Assembly (NCBI RefSeq): GCF_008728515.1
Contig: NC_044986.1
Location: forward strand, 65,151,159-65,215,158
DNA length: 64,000 nucleotides
Direction: 5' to 3'
From: Papio anubis
Lineage: Eukaryota; Chordata; Mammalia; Primates; Cercopithecidae
Numbering within the stretch: the first letter of the stretch is position 1; each line of letters starts with the position of its first letter. The notes under the pieces were generated by a model. The model saw nothing but the letters and a program-made list of their open reading frames with translations. It searched no databases and was not told where the DNA came from. A program made the position numbers and the translations under genes. Of the stretch, positions 20,542 to 31,776 are shown one piece after another.

Positions 20542-21149
20542 GGCTGGGTGTGGTGGCTCACGCCTGTAATCCCAGCACTTTGGAAGGCCGAGGCCAGGGG
20601 ATCATGAGGTCAGGAGATCAAGACCATTCTGGCTAACACGGTGAGATCCCGTCTCTATTAAAAATACAAAAAAAATTAGCCGGCTATTGACTGGGCGTGG
20701 TGGCTCACGCCTATAATCCCAGCACTTTGGGAGGCCGAGGCGGGTGGATCACGAGGTCAGGAGATCAAGACCATCCTGGCTAACACAGTGAAACCCCGTC
20801 TCTACTAAAAAATAGAAAAAATTAGCCGGGCGTGGTGGCGGGTGCCTGTGGTCCCAGCTACTCAGGAGGCTAAGGCAGGATAATAGCATGAACCTGGGAG
20901 GCAGAGCTTGCAGTGAGCCAAGATCGCGCCACTGCACTCTAGCCTGGGCAACAGAGCAAGACTCCGTCTCAAAAAAAAAAAAATTAGCTGGGCGTGGTGG
21001 CACGTGCCTGTAGTCCCAGCTTCTCAGGAGGCTGAGGCAGGAGAATCACTTGAACCCGGGAGGTGGAGGCTGCGGTGAGCCAAGATCACGCCATTGCACT
21101 TCAGCTTGGGTGACAGAGTGAGACTCCGTGTCAAAAAAAAAAAAAAAAA
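20542..21149 (+). mobile_element. Alu split by a second Alu
   Basis: The left part is 20542-20688; the right part resumes at about 20984. Target duplication AAGATTTTTCTTTA before 20542 and after 21149. Confidence 0.92.
20689..20983 (+). mobile_element. AluY nested in an Alu
   Basis: GACTGGGCGTGGTGGC to CTCCGTCTCAAAA, inserted in the middle A-rich region of the outer Alu in the same orientation. Confidence 0.92.
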
Positions 21150-21394
21150 GATTTTTCTTTAATAAATAGCAAACCAGCTCTTGTTTCCTGGGAGCCAATG
21201 TTTATGTGCTTGGATAGCAAAAGTTTTAAAGTCTTTACTTCATTAGATTCAGTTGCCCAAGATTATGAAGTCACATATATACTTCTGTTTTGATTGTAGA
21301 GAGAGATGACAGTTACTTTGTTAATATACCTATATCCAAAATAACAACTGGAAAAAGTAAGAAGTTGAAGTGTCACAGCATAAGAATAAGAGGG

Positions 21395-21530
21395 GCTGGG
21401 TGTGGTGGCTCACACCTGTAATCCCAGCACTTTGGGAGGCTGAAGCAGGTGGATTGCTGGAGCCCAGGAGTTGGAGACTAGCCTGTGCAACATGGCAAAA
21501 ACCCATCTCTATAAAATAAAATAAGAATAA
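21395..21530 (+). mobile_element. Alu left monomer (FLAM-like)
   Basis: One monomer only, with perfect target duplication ATAAGAATAAGAGG, so it inserted as a short element. Confidence 0.88.
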
Positions 21531-21545
21531 GAGGCTTCCCATGTG

Positions 21546-21850
21546 GGGCCTGGTGTGGTGGCTTATGCCTGTAATCCCAGCACTTTGGGAGGCTGAGGCG
21601 GGTGGATCACTTCGGGTCAGGAGTTTGAGACCAGCCTGGCCAATGTGGTGAAACCCCATCTCTACTAAAAATACAAGAAAAAAAGCCAGGAGTAGTGGCA
21701 CATGTCTGTAATCCCAGCTACTCAGGAAACTGAGGCAGAAGAATCGCTTGAACCCAGGAGGCAGAGGTTGCAGTGAGCCAACATTGCACTACTGGACTAT
21801 TGCCTAGGCAACAAAGTGATACTGTATCAAAAAAAAAAAAAAAAAAAAAA
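21546..21850 (+). mobile_element. Alu
   Basis: Sense Alu with A-run 21829-21850, head-to-tail with the next Alu. Confidence 0.92.
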
Positions 21851-22141
21851 GGCCGGTCATGGCGGCTCATGCCTTTAATCCCAGCACTTTGGGAAGCCGA
21901 GGTGGGCGAATCACAAGTTCAGGAGATGGAGACCATCCTGGCCAACATGGTGAAACCCCGTCTCTACTAAAACTACAAAAATTAGCCAGGTGTGGTGGGC
22001 GTCTGTAGTCCCAGCTACTGGGGAGGCTGAGGCAGGAGAATCACTTGAACCCAGGAGATGGAGATTGCAGTGAGCCGAGTTCACACCAATGCACTCTGGC
22101 TTGGCGACAGAGCAAGACTCTATCTCAAAAAAAAAAAAAAT
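21851..22141 (+). mobile_element. Alu
   Basis: GGCCGGTCATGGCGGC to TCTATCTCAAAA and an A-run. Confidence 0.92.
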
Positions 22142-22352
22142 AGAATAAGAGATAGGAACCTAATAAAGGTATACCATATGGGGTTTAGTCAATGTAGATT
22201 GATTAATTGACCTGGCTGGCTAAAACAGATTTCGTTCCAATAAAAAAATTTAAGAATAATCCAGTCTCTCATTTCTTTCTATGCTTAAAAAAATAAAATA
22301 AAGTTGATTCAGGCCAGCTGTGATTTAATGGTGTTTATATTGATGGTAAAAC

Positions 22353-22653
22353 TCTTTTTTTTTTTTTTTTTTTAGACGGAGTCTCGCTCTGTCACCCAGG
22401 CTGGAGTGCAGTGGCCAGATCTCAGCTCACTGCAAGCGCCGCCTCCCGGGTTTACGCCATTCTCCTGCCTCAGCCTCCTGAGTAGCTGGGACTACAGGCG
22501 CCTGCCACCTCGCCCGGCTAAGTTTTTGTATTTTTAGTAGAGACGGGGTTTCACTGGGTTAGCCAGAATGGTCTCGATCTCCTGACCTCATGATCCGCCC
22601 GTCTCGGCCTCCCAAAGTGCTGGGATTACAGGCTTGAGCCACCGCGCCCGGCC
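22353..22653 (-). mobile_element. AluY, Old World monkey type
   Basis: Ends GGCTTGAGCCACCGCGCCC. Perfect target duplication GATGGTAAAACTCTTT at 22342-22357 and 22654-22669. Confidence 0.95.
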
Positions 22654-22827
22654 GATGGTAAAACTCTTTATTAAATGTCTTAAAATAGCAGAGTTGAAAG
22701 ACTAATAAGCTTCAGGGTCAGAGCCATTCCTGTCTTGTATTGTTCTTAGCCCTAATCTTGCCCAGTTTAAAATGTTTTCCATATGTAAAGGGACTTTTTA
22801 ATATTAACTTTTTAATGTAAATTGCTT

Positions 22828-23128
22828 TTTTTTTTTTTTTTTTTTTGAGGCGGAGTCTCGCTCTGTCGCCCCCAGGCTGGAGTGCAGTGGCGCGATCTCG
22901 GCTCACTGCAAGCTCCGCCTCCCGGGTTTTACGCCATTCTCCTGCCTCAGCCTCCTGAGTAGCTGGGACTACAGGCGCCGCCACTACGCCCGGCTAATTT
23001 TTTGTATTTTTAGTAGAGACGGGGTTTCACTGTGTTAGCCAGGATGGTCTCGATCACGGACCTCGTGATCCGCCTGTCTCGGCCTCCCAAAGTGCTGGGA
23101 TTACAGGCTTGAGCCACCGCGCCCGGCC
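22828..23128 (-). mobile_element. AluY, Old World monkey type
   Basis: Very close to the copy at 22353, with the same GGCTTGAGCC end. Target duplication TGTAAATTGCTT on both sides. Confidence 0.95.
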
Positions 23129-23874
23129 TGTAAATTGCTTTGAGCAAATGTGTATTATCCCTACTTAATACACATAATTCCATAGATAAGCATATTCTTT
23201 CAGGCTAAGGCAAAGATTCTCATATCTTTGCTAACTACCTTCAAAACATTGCAGTCTCTCAAATGAAAATGGTTATATACTCAAATATTAATTGAGAGCA
23301 TGACAGAGGAAAGATAGAACCAATAAGTTTGGGATAAGAAAAAGTTATTATGACATAACTTTGGAATTTTCTGTCAACAAGATATAATTACAAGATGGAT
23401 ATAAAAAGTTTTGAACTTGTAAAACATGTTTCATAGTATAATGTATCATCTTTAGTTAGCATTATTTTATCCCTCTCTTAAACCAATCCTTACCCTAAAT
23501 TATGCTTCACTCAATCATCTTTGAATGTTATATGATATGGCTTTTCCTCATCTGCCCACTTTGCAGGTGTGAACACTGAGGCAATGAACCAGAACAGTGG
23601 TGACTCACCTCAGATCACACATACACTTAGAAGAATGTTTCCTGGCTGAACCACGTAATACCAACTGAAGACCCTCCCCCACCTCATAAACAAGCTAAAA
23701 TTTCAGATTGCTTTTCTTAGTTCTCATGATAGGTGCCAAATAAAGACAAAATATTTTGGATCCTTTTCATAACGAAGTGGAATTCAGAGAAATTTACTAA
23801 AAATTATTCTTTGATAGGCTGTCTTATTTTTAGAAAAATCGTTTAGGGTAGATCCAGTGTAAGAATGATGTAAG
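23129..23874. other. Intergenic DNA, possible MIR at 23555-23640
   Basis: Mostly single-copy. CACTTTGCAGGTGTGAACAC, CTGAGGCAATGAACC and CTCAGATCACACA resemble the reverse strand of MIR, weakly. Confidence 0.4.
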
Positions 23875-24176
23875 GCTGGGCACAGTGGTTCACACCTGTA
23901 ATCCCAGCACTCTGAGAGGCCGAGGTGGGCAGATCACTTGAGGTCAGGAGTTCAAGACCAGCCTGGCCAACATGGCGAAACCCTGTCTCAACTAAAAATA
24001 CTAAAAACAGCCGAGCTTGGTGGTGCATGCCGGTAATCCCAGCTACTTGGGAGGCTGAGACAGGAGAATCGCTTGAACCTGGAAAGTGGAGGTTGCAGTG
24101 AGCCGAGATTGCGCTGCTGCTTTCCAGCCTGGGCAACAGAGTGAGACTCCATATCAAAAAAAAAAAAAAAAAAAAA
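23875..24176 (+). mobile_element. Alu
   Basis: Sense Alu starting GGCTGGGCACAGTGG. Target duplication AAGAATGATGTA. Confidence 0.93.
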
Positions 24177-24189
24177 GAATGATGTAGCT

Positions 24190-24358
24190 GGCCGGGTGTT
24201 GTGGCTCATGCCTATAATCCCAGCGCTTTGGAAGGCCAAGGCGGTAGGATCACTTGAGCCCAGAAGTTTGAGGCTGCAGTGAGTCATGATTGCACCACTG
24301 CATTCCAGCCCGGGTAACACAGTGAGACTCCATCTTTTTTAAAAAAAAAAAAAAGAAA
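24190..24358 (+). mobile_element. Short Alu with internal deletion
   Basis: Alu head joins the tail region at GAGGCTGCAGTGAG. After CTCCATC the tail is a T-run, then A-rich. Confidence 0.88.
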
Positions 24359-24366
24359 AAAGATGG

Positions 24367-24665
24367 TGGGGCGTGCTGGCTCACACCTGTAATCTCAGTA
24401 CTTTGGGAGGCCGAGGCGGGCGGATCACGAGTTCAGGAGTTTGAGACCAGCCTGACCAACATGGTGAAACCCCGTCTCTACTAAAAATACAAAAATTAGC
24501 TGGGCGTGGTGGCGCACGCTTGTAATCCCAGCTACTCAGGACGCTGAGGCAGCAGAACTGCTTGAACTTGGGAGGCAGAGATTGCAGGAAGCCAAGATTG
24601 CACCACGGCACTCCAGCCTGGGCGACAGAGCAAGACTCTGTCTCAAAAGGAAAAAAAAAAGAAAG
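24367..24665 (+). mobile_element. Alu
   Basis: Sense Alu starting GGGGCGTGCTGGC, the third of three sense Alus in a row. Confidence 0.92.
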
Positions 24666-24801
24666 AAACTGATTTGTTGCCACTTCTGCAATAACTTCAT
24701 CACTCCTCTTTTGCTCACACTGTATTCCTAGTGCCTTAACATGGTTACTATCAGAAATTTATTTTTGAGCATCTACACTGCTGTTTCACAACCAATTGAG
24801 G

Positions 24802-25117
24802 TTTTTGTTTGTTTGTTTGTTTTTGCATTTTTTTGAGACGGAATCTTGCTGTGTCACCCAGGCTGGAGTTCAGTGGCGTGATCTCGGCTCACTACACCCT
24901 CCACTTCCTGGGTTCAAGCGATTCTTGTGCCTGAGCCTCCTGAGTAGCTATGACTACAGGTGGGCACCATCATGACCAGCTAATGTTTTGTATTTTTAGT
25001 GGAGATGGGGTTTCACCATGTTGGCCAGGCTGGTCTTGAATTCCTGACCTCAAGTGATCTGCCCACCTTGCCCTCCCAAAATCCTGGGATTACAGGCATG
25101 AGCCACTGTGCCCGGCC
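24802..25117 (-). mobile_element. Alu
   Basis: Antisense Alu with (GTTT)n tail, ending CTGTGCCCGGCC. Flanks CCAATTGAG and CCAACTGAG. Confidence 0.93.
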
Positions 25118-25261
25118 ACCAACTGAGTTAGGTAAAACATTTGAGGGTGAAGAGTGGATGAATGAAAGCTAAGAGGGCAGACGTCTTCATTCTGGGCCTG
25201 GCAAGGGAATGTGCTAGTCATTTGGGTTGGGAAACTGTATATCAATGTAAAAAATGTGAAA

Positions 25262-25510
25262 TAGGGGCCAGAGGATCTCTTGAGGCCAGGAATGTGAGAC
25301 CAGCCTGGGTCCCATAGTGAGACCCCATCTCTATAACAATTTAAAAATTAACTGGGCATGGTGATGTGTGCCCATAGTCTCAGATACTTGGGAGGCTGGG
25401 GTGGGAGGAACATTTGAACCTGGAGGTCAAGGCTGGAGTGAGCTGTGATTGTGACCCTGTACTCCAGCCTGGGAGACAGAGCGAGATCCTGTATCAAAAA
25501 GAGAAAAAAT
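25262..25510 (+). mobile_element. Alu, 5' truncated
   Basis: Starts at GGGCCAGAGGATCTC, within the left monomer, yet is flanked by AATGTGAAATA on both sides. It is a truncated insertion and not a later deletion. Confidence 0.88.
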
Positions 25511-26035
25511 GTGAAATAAAGTTCTTTTTGCAACTATTCTCTATCCAAACCCACTAAAAATATAAAAATAACAAAATAGAGGGAAAACTCCCACTTCCAT
25601 TAAAGGGTAACCACAGCTACTAGGAAGTGAAGGTGCAGGTTAAGAGTTGACACCTCACTTCTCATACCTTGAAACAATATGCATCTTTTCCACAAGTGCC
25701 AGAGTCTTAAAATGAATATTATTAGATTGTAGATTAGAGCAGTCTGATAAAACAACAAGGTCAGGCCACAGGAGAACCAAATAATATTCTTACAGAGACT
25801 CAGTTTCTGTCCGGGAGGTGGAGCTGGGGATAAACCAAGCCATCCCCGCCATTTGTATGATCTCTGACCTAGCTTCTTAATTAAGGTGGAGCTTTAGAGG
25901 TGGAATGGAGTGAAGGAGAGTATTATAGCAATAGGTAGAAACCCCATGACCTAAAGGGCTTTGTCTCAATTTTTTTGAATCCTGAGAGGTAAAGAGAGAT
26001 GTATCCATAGAGCAAAAGAAATAACAGATTTTATC
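25511..26035. other. Single-copy intergenic DNA, about 525 bp
   Basis: No gene or repeat recognised. Confidence 0.6.
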
Positions 26036-26325
26036 CAGGCACAGCGGCTCACGCCTGTAATCCCAGCACTTTGGGAGGCCAAGGCGTGTGGATCACACGG
26101 TCAGAAGTTCAAGACCAGACTGGCCAAGATGGTGAAACCCGGTTTCTAGTAAAAATACAAAAATTAGCCGGGCATGGTGGCGGGTGCCTGTAATCCCAGC
26201 TATTCGGGAGGCTGAGGCAGGAGAAATGCTTGAACCCGGGAGGTGGAGGTTGCAGTGAGCCAAGATCATGCCGCTGCACTCCAACCTGGGTGACAGAACA
26301 AGATTCTGAGGAAAAAAAAAATAAG
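26036..26325 (+). mobile_element. Alu
   Basis: GGCACAGCGGCTCACGCC to AGATTCTGAGGAAAAA. Confidence 0.92.
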
Positions 26326-26465
26326 AGCACACTAGATAAATTCTAAAGATGAAATGTACTTCCCTCTAGGTTTTTTGTAATCCTTTGACTCCGTCTAGGT
26401 AGTTGTTTTTTTTGTTGTTGTTGTTGTTTGTTCCTTTGAGGAGGAATTAGTTGAGGATAGAGTTC

Positions 26466-26606
26466 CTTTTTTTAAAATTATTTCTGAGATGGGGGTCTTG
26501 CTATGTTACCAAGACTGATCTCAAATTCCTGGGTACAAGGCATCCTTCCACCTCAGCCTCCAGAGTAGTTGGGACTACAGACATGAGACACCATACCTGG
26601 CTATAG
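26466..26606 (-). mobile_element. Alu monomer (FRAM-like)
   Basis: Single antisense monomer GAGATGGGGGTCTTGC to ACCATACCTGGC. Confidence 0.85.
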
Positions 26607-26844
26607 CTATAGACATTTCTGTGACAGGGTGAAGTTGCCGGTCAGTCCCCAAGAATAGCCAATCTTTGCCCACCTGGAGGCCCAGACACCTCAGTAAGTG
26701 CTCTCAGGCCAGCTCCTCAGCTCCTCAGCTCCTCAGCGCTTCCCACATGCTTGGTGCTCAGCAATGTGAGGACAGTTTTGTTGTCGTTTGCTCGCAATTT
26801 TAAAAACTGAAATAAAATTCACATAGCATTAAAGTCACTATTGT

Positions 26845-27140
26845 TGGCTGGAAGTGGTGTCCTATGCCTGTAACCTCAGCACTTTGGGAGGCCTAGGTGG
26901 GCAGATTGCCCAAGCCCAGGAGTTCGAGATCAGCAACACCGTGAAATCCTCTCTCTAAGAAAAATACAAAAAACTAACTGGGCGGAGTGGCGTGCACCTG
27001 TAATCCCAGGTACTCAGTAGGCTGAGGTGGGAGAATCACTTGAGCCCAGGAGGCAGAGGTTGCAGTGAGCTAAGATCTTGCCACTAGACTCCAGTGTGGA
27101 TAACAGAGCAAGACCCTGTCTCTAAATAAATAAATAACTA
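26845..27140 (+). mobile_element. Alu in L1
   Basis: Sense Alu with (AAAT)n tail inside the L1 remnant. Confidence 0.9.
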
Positions 27141-27276
27141 GAATCAGGCAATGTGTGATCTTTTCTGTCTAGTTGCTTTCACTTGCTGTGAGCTTTTCTC
27201 TCCCCTTTTTTCATAAAACAATGGTTCAAAAGAAAGTATGATGTTTTCGAGATTCATCCATATTATAGCATTTACT

Positions 27277-27583
27277 TCATTTATTTATTTATTTATTTAT
27301 TTTCTGAGACCAAGCCTCGCTCTTGTTGCCCAGGCTGGAGTGCAATGGCACAATCTCGGCTCACTGCAACCTCCGCCTCCCAGGTTCAAGCAATTCTCCT
27401 GCCTCAGCCTCCTGAGTAGCTGGGATTACAGGCATGCACCACCACGCCCAGCTAATTTTGTATTTTTAGTAGAGATGGGGTTTCTCCATGTTGAGGATGG
27501 TCTCAAACTCCTGACCTCAGGTGATCTGCCCATCTCGGCCTCCCAAAGTGCTGGGATTACAGGTGTGAGCCACTGCGCCCGGC
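27277..27583 (-). mobile_element. Alu in L1
   Basis: Antisense Alu with (TTTA)n tail, ending CTGCGCCCGGC. CTTCATTTATT repeats at the boundaries. Confidence 0.92.
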
Positions 27584-27585
27584 TC

Positions 27586-27910
27586 TTCATTTATTTATTT
27601 TTATTTTTTATTTTTTATTTTTATTTTTGAGACTGAGTCTCACTCTTGTTGCCCAGGCTGGAGTGCAATGGCACAATCTCAGCTCACTGCAACCTCCGCC
27701 TCCCAGGTTCAAGCGATTCTCCTGCCTCAGCCTCCCAAGTAGCTGGTATTACAGGCATGCGCCACCACGCCCGGCTAATTTTGTATTTTTAGTAGAGACA
27801 GGGTTTCTCCATGTTGGTCAGGCTGGTCTCAAACTCCCGACCTCAGGTGATCCGCCTGCATTGGCCTCCCAAAGTGCTGGGATTACAGGCGTGAGCCACC
27901 GTGCCCAGCT
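27586..27910 (-). mobile_element. Alu in L1, tandem with previous
   Basis: Antisense Alu very similar to its neighbour, with (TTTTTA)n tail, ending CCGTGCCCAGC. Confidence 0.92.
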
Positions 27911-28194
27911 CTTCATTTATTTTTTATGACTGAGTAATTGTGTGGATAAACCTCATTTATCCATTCTTCAATTGAGGGACATTTGCACTGTTTCCACTCG
28001 TGGACTATTATGAATAATGCTGCTATGAGCATTCATGTACATATTTTTATATGGACATATGTTTTCATTCCTCTTGGATGTATAGTTAGGAATGGAATTG
28101 CTGGGTCATCCATTGAGTTTTTTTATTTCTTCTTCTTTTTTTTAATTCTCATCTTTTAATTTGGTTCTTTTTTGTATCTTCCATTGCTCAGGGA

Positions 28195-28528
28195 TTTTTG
28201 TTTGTTTGTTTGTTTTTGTTTTTGTTGTTTGTTTGGTTTTTTAGACAGAGTTTCATTCTATTGCCCAGGCTGGAGTGCAGTGGGGTGATCTCTGCTTAAC
28301 CTCTGACTCCCAGGTTCAAGTAATTCTCCTGCCTCAGCCTCCCAAGTAGCTGGGACTACAGGTGTGTGCCACCATGCCTAGCTAGTTTTTTTTTTTTTCA
28401 TTTTTGGTAGAGACGAGGGTTTCACCAAGTTGGCCAGGCTGGTCTCGACCTCCTGGCCTCAAGTGATCCACTCATCTCGGCCTCCCAAAGTGCTGGGATT
28501 AACAGGCACCAGCCACCGTGCCTGACTA
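28195..28528 (-). mobile_element. Alu
   Basis: Antisense Alu with (GTTT)n/(GTTTTT)n tail, ending ACCGTGCCTGAC. Confidence 0.92.
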
Positions 28529-28557
28529 AGGTTTTTTATTTCTTTGTTGAGATTTTT

Positions 28558-29371
28558 TTTAAGTGAAAGCAAGTTTATTAGAGAAGCAAAGAAATAAAAG
28601 AATGGCTACTCCATAGATAGAGAAGCCCCAAGGGCTGCTGGTTGGCTATTTTTATGGTTATTTCTCTATCATATACTAAACAAGAGGTGAATTATTCATG
28701 AGTCTTCCAGGAAAGGGGCAAGAATTTTCAGGAAGTGAGGTTTCCTCCCCCTTTCAGACCACATAGGTACATTGCCGTGTCATTTGTAAGCTGTCATGGT
28801 GATAGTGGGAATGTCTTTTAGCATGCTAATATATTATAATTAGCATATAATGAGCAGGAGGACGATCAGAGATGGCTTTCCTTGCCATCTTGGATTTTTT
28901 TTTTTTTTCTGGGGTTTAGTCCCATTCTGTCACCCAGGCTGGAGTGCAGTGGTGTGATTCTCATGCCTCAGCCTCCCGAGTAGCTGGGATTACAGGCACC
29001 CAGCACAACACCCTGCTAATTTTGTATTTTTAGTAGAAACAGGGTTTCACCATGTTAGCCAGGCTAGTCTCAAACTCCTGACCTCAAGTGATCCACCTGC
29101 CTTGGCCTCCCAAAGTGCTGGGATTACAGGCATAAGCCACTGTGCCCCACCTGAAATATTGGTTTTGGTGGGTTCTAGCTGGCTTCTTTATAGCATCCCG
29201 TTTTATCAGCAGGGTCTTCGTGACCTGTATCTTGTGAAACCAGTCCTGTGGACCTCCTGTCTTATCCTGTGACTTAGAATGCCTAACCTCCTGGGAATGA
29301 GGCCACGCGGGTCTCAGACTCATTTTACCCAGCCCTATTTAAGATGGAGTCACTCTGGTTTGAATGCCTCT
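28558..29371 (-). mobile_element. Class I ERV LTR, 3' LTR of a collapsed provirus
   Basis: On the minus strand it starts TGTCAGAGG at 29371 and runs to about 28558. It aligns with the LTR at 30742-31409 (shared GAAAGCAAGTTTATTAGAG, AAACAAGAGGTG-like text, TTATAATTAGCATA, TCTTATCCTGTGACTTAG). It lacks the last ~75 bases and is split by an Alu at 28886. The plus-strand bases after 29371 read, on minus, as a purine tract AAGGGAGAGAGGAAA just upstream of the LTR, as expected for a polypurine tract. I do not recognise the family. Confidence 0.75.
28886..29151 (-). mobile_element. Alu inserted in an LTR
   Basis: Antisense Alu lacking part of the left text, ending ACTGTGCCCCACC. Confidence 0.9.
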
Positions 29372-30058
29372 GACATATTTCCTCTCTCCCTTGTACAGTA
29401 GTAGACTCTTTTTTTTTTTTTTCCTAAGACAGGGTCTCGCTCTATCGCCCAGGCTGGAGGGCAGTGCCACCATCATAGCTCACTGAAGCTTCAACCTTCT
29501 AGGCTCAAGTGATTCTCCCACCTCAGCCTCCTGATTAGCTTGGACTTGCACCACACTCCTGGCTAATTTACTTTGCTTTTTAGTAGAGACAAGGTCTTAC
29601 TATGTTGCCCAGGCTAGTCTCAAACTCCTGAGCTCAAGTGGATCTGACCATGTTGGCTTTCCAAAGTGGTGGAATTGCAAGTGTGAGCCACCATGCGCAG
29701 CCTATAAGGGGACACTTAATCCTAAGGGTTGCAGAGGAATGAAGATCCCTTTTTTTGTAACTTATTCAGGCTAAATAGGGGTGATGATATTTCTGCCTAA
29801 CAACAGAGTTGCTTGTATTCAAGATAGAGAGGAGCTCAGTCAGAAAGCCTTGGTATAGTGAGGGCCATTCAGAACTCTGAGACCCAACAAAAGGTGCTAT
29901 CCATCCCTCTTGTTTCTTCTGAACAGCAGTAAGTGGTCAGCGAATGGTTCAAAGGAATAAGCAGGGTCAGTGCAAAGTCAGCCAACTGGTGCTGCGAGGA
30001 CGATTTTCCTTTGGGTCAAGGGTCTCTCCAGTATCGTCATGTTATGGTTGGCCAGGAA
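29372..30058 (-). mobile_element. ERV internal remnant, about 390 bp plus an Alu
   Basis: Sequence between two same-orientation LTR pieces. It has no gag, pol or env text that I can recognise, so the coding region is deleted. The Alu at 29407 splits it. Confidence 0.6.
29407..29703 (-). mobile_element. Alu in ERV remnant
   Basis: Diverged antisense Alu ending CCACCATGCGCAGCC. Confidence 0.9.
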
Positions 30059-30210
30059 AATGTTACCAGAAAGAGGTCCATATCCAGACCCCACGAGACA
30101 GATCTTGGATCTCACGCAAGAAATAATTTGGGCTGAGCCCATAAAGCGAAAGCAAGTTTACTAGAGAAGTAAAGAAACAAAAGAATGGCTTCTCCATAGA
30201 CAGAGCAGCC
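30059..30210 (-). mobile_element. Class I ERV LTR, end of the 5' LTR
   Basis: Starts TGTTACCAGAAAGAGG on the plus strand, the inner end of the LTR, and matches 30742-30890 (CCAGACCCC, TCTTGGAT, AAGCAAGTTTA). The rest of this LTR is missing. Confidence 0.7.
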
Positions 30211-30238
30211 TAATTTTTGTTTGTTTGTTTCAAGTGTG

Positions 30239-30553
30239 TTTTTATTTTTTTATTTTATTTATTTATTTTTTGAGATGGAGTCTTGCACTGACACCCAGGC
30301 TGGAGTGCAATGGCATGATCTTGGCTCACTGCAACCTCTGCCTCCCGGGTTCAAGCGATTCTCCTGCCTCAGCCTCCCAAGTAGCTGGAATTACAGGTGC
30401 CCGCCACCACAACCAACTAATTTTTGGTATTTTTAGTGGAGATGGGGTTTCATGATGTTGGCCAGGCTGGTCTCGCTCTCCTGACCTCATGATTCGCCCG
30501 CCTCAGCCTCCCAAAGTGCTGGGATTACAGGCATGAGCCACCGCGCCTAGCCT
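30239..30553 (-). mobile_element. Alu
   Basis: Antisense Alu, T-rich tail, ending CCGCGCCTAGCC. Target duplication TCAAGTGTGTTTTT. Confidence 0.93.
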
Positions 30554-30569
30554 CAAGTGTGTTTTTGTT

Positions 30570-30698
30570 GTTACAGTTTAGAGACGGGGTCTCTCTGTGT
30601 TGCCCAGGCTGGTCTTGAACTCCAGGATTCAAGTGATCCCACTGCCTCAGCCTTCCCAGTAGCTGGGACTGCAGGCAACTTGCCTGGCACAGTCATGT
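30570..30698 (-). mobile_element. Alu monomer fragment
   Basis: Single antisense monomer GAGACGGGGTCTCTC to AACTTGCCTGGC. Confidence 0.85.
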
Positions 30699-30741
30699 TC
30701 TCAATTGCTCACTGAAGTATTTTTATGATGACTGCTATAGG

Positions 30742-31409
30742 TGTTACTGGAATGGGGTCCTGATCCAGACCCCAAGACAGGGTTCTTGGATATCATGCAG
30801 GAAATAATTCGAGGCCAATCCATTGAGTGCAGTGAAAGCAAATTTATTAGGAAAGTAAAGGAAAAAACAATGGCTACTCTACAGGCGGAGCAGCACACGG
30901 CTGCTGGACTAAGGGTACTTACAGCTATTTCTCAATTATGTGCTAAACAAGGGGTGGGTTATTCATGAGTTTTCTGGGAAAGAGGTGGGCAATTCCCAGA
31001 ACTGAGCGTTCCTCTCCCTTTTATTTATTTATTTAAATAAATTTTTTTTTCTTCCCCCTTTTAGGCCATATAGGGTAGCTTCCTGACGTTGCCATGGCAT
31101 CTGTAAACTGTCATGGTGCTGGTGGGAGTGTCTTTCAGCTTACTAATGCATTATAATTAGCATACAATGAGGAGTGAACACACCAGAGGTCACTCTCACG
31201 GCCATCTTGGTTTTGGTAGGTTTTGGCTGGCTTCTTTACCCCAACCTGTTTTATCAGCAAGGTCTTCGTGACCTGTATCTTGCGCTAATCTCCTATCTTA
31301 TCCTGTGACTTAGAATGCCTAACCTCCTGGGAAAGCTGCCCAGATCTCAGCCTTATTTTACTCACCCCCTATTCAAGATGGAGTTCCTCTGGTTCACACA
31401 CCTCTGACA
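30742..31409 (-). mobile_element. Class I ERV LTR, complete
   Basis: Plus strand TGTTACTGG to CCTCTGACA, so on minus it runs TGTCAGAGG to AGTAACA with TG...CA ends. It is about 668 bases, with a TTTA/T-rich insertion near 31019-31050. Direct flanking repeats are not clear (TAGG versus TAAG). Family not recognised. Confidence 0.75.
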
Positions 31410-31457
31410 TAAGTCCTTGTCAGATCATTCTAACATCTGTGTCATGCCTGTGTTTGT

Positions 31458-31500
31458 GTCTCTCCTCCCCTCCCCTCCCCTCCCCTCCCCTCTCCTTTCC
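31458..31500. repeat. (CCCCT)n microsatellite
   Basis: CCCCTCCCCTCCCCT units next to an antisense Alu, probably its altered tail. Confidence 0.85.
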
Positions 31501-31504
31501 TCTC

Positions 31505-31776
31505 TCAGACACAGTCGCACTCTATTGCCCAGGCAGTGGCACCACCTCAGCTCACTGCAATGTCTACCTCCCAGGTTCAAGTGATTCTCATGTCTCAGCC
31601 TCCCAAGTATCTGGGATTATAGGTGTACTCTACCATGCTAATTTTTGTATTTTTTGGTAGTGGTGAGGATTCACCATGTTGGCCAGGCTGGTCTCGAATT
31701 CCTGGCCTCAAGTTTTCCACTCGCCTCAGCATCCCCAAGTGCTGGGATTATAGGCATGAGCCACTTCGCCCAGCCA
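31505..31776 (-). mobile_element. Alu
   Basis: Diverged antisense Alu with small deletions, ending ACTTCGCCCAGCC. Confidence 0.88.

Larger units (their letters stand above)
26780..28115 (-). mobile_element. L1 3' region, broken by three Alus
   Basis: Antisense L1M text in correct order: TGAAATAAAATTCACATAGC, ATCCATATTATAGCATTTAC, CATTTATCCATTCTTCAATTG, ATGAATAATGCTGCTATGAGC and GGAATTGCTGGGTCATCC. It is split by Alus at 26845, 27277 and 27586. Confidence 0.85.

Noticed and set aside
27238..27929. Two long + strand frames (130 and 100 codons)
   Set aside because: Both are translations of the tandem antisense Alus at 27277 and 27586.
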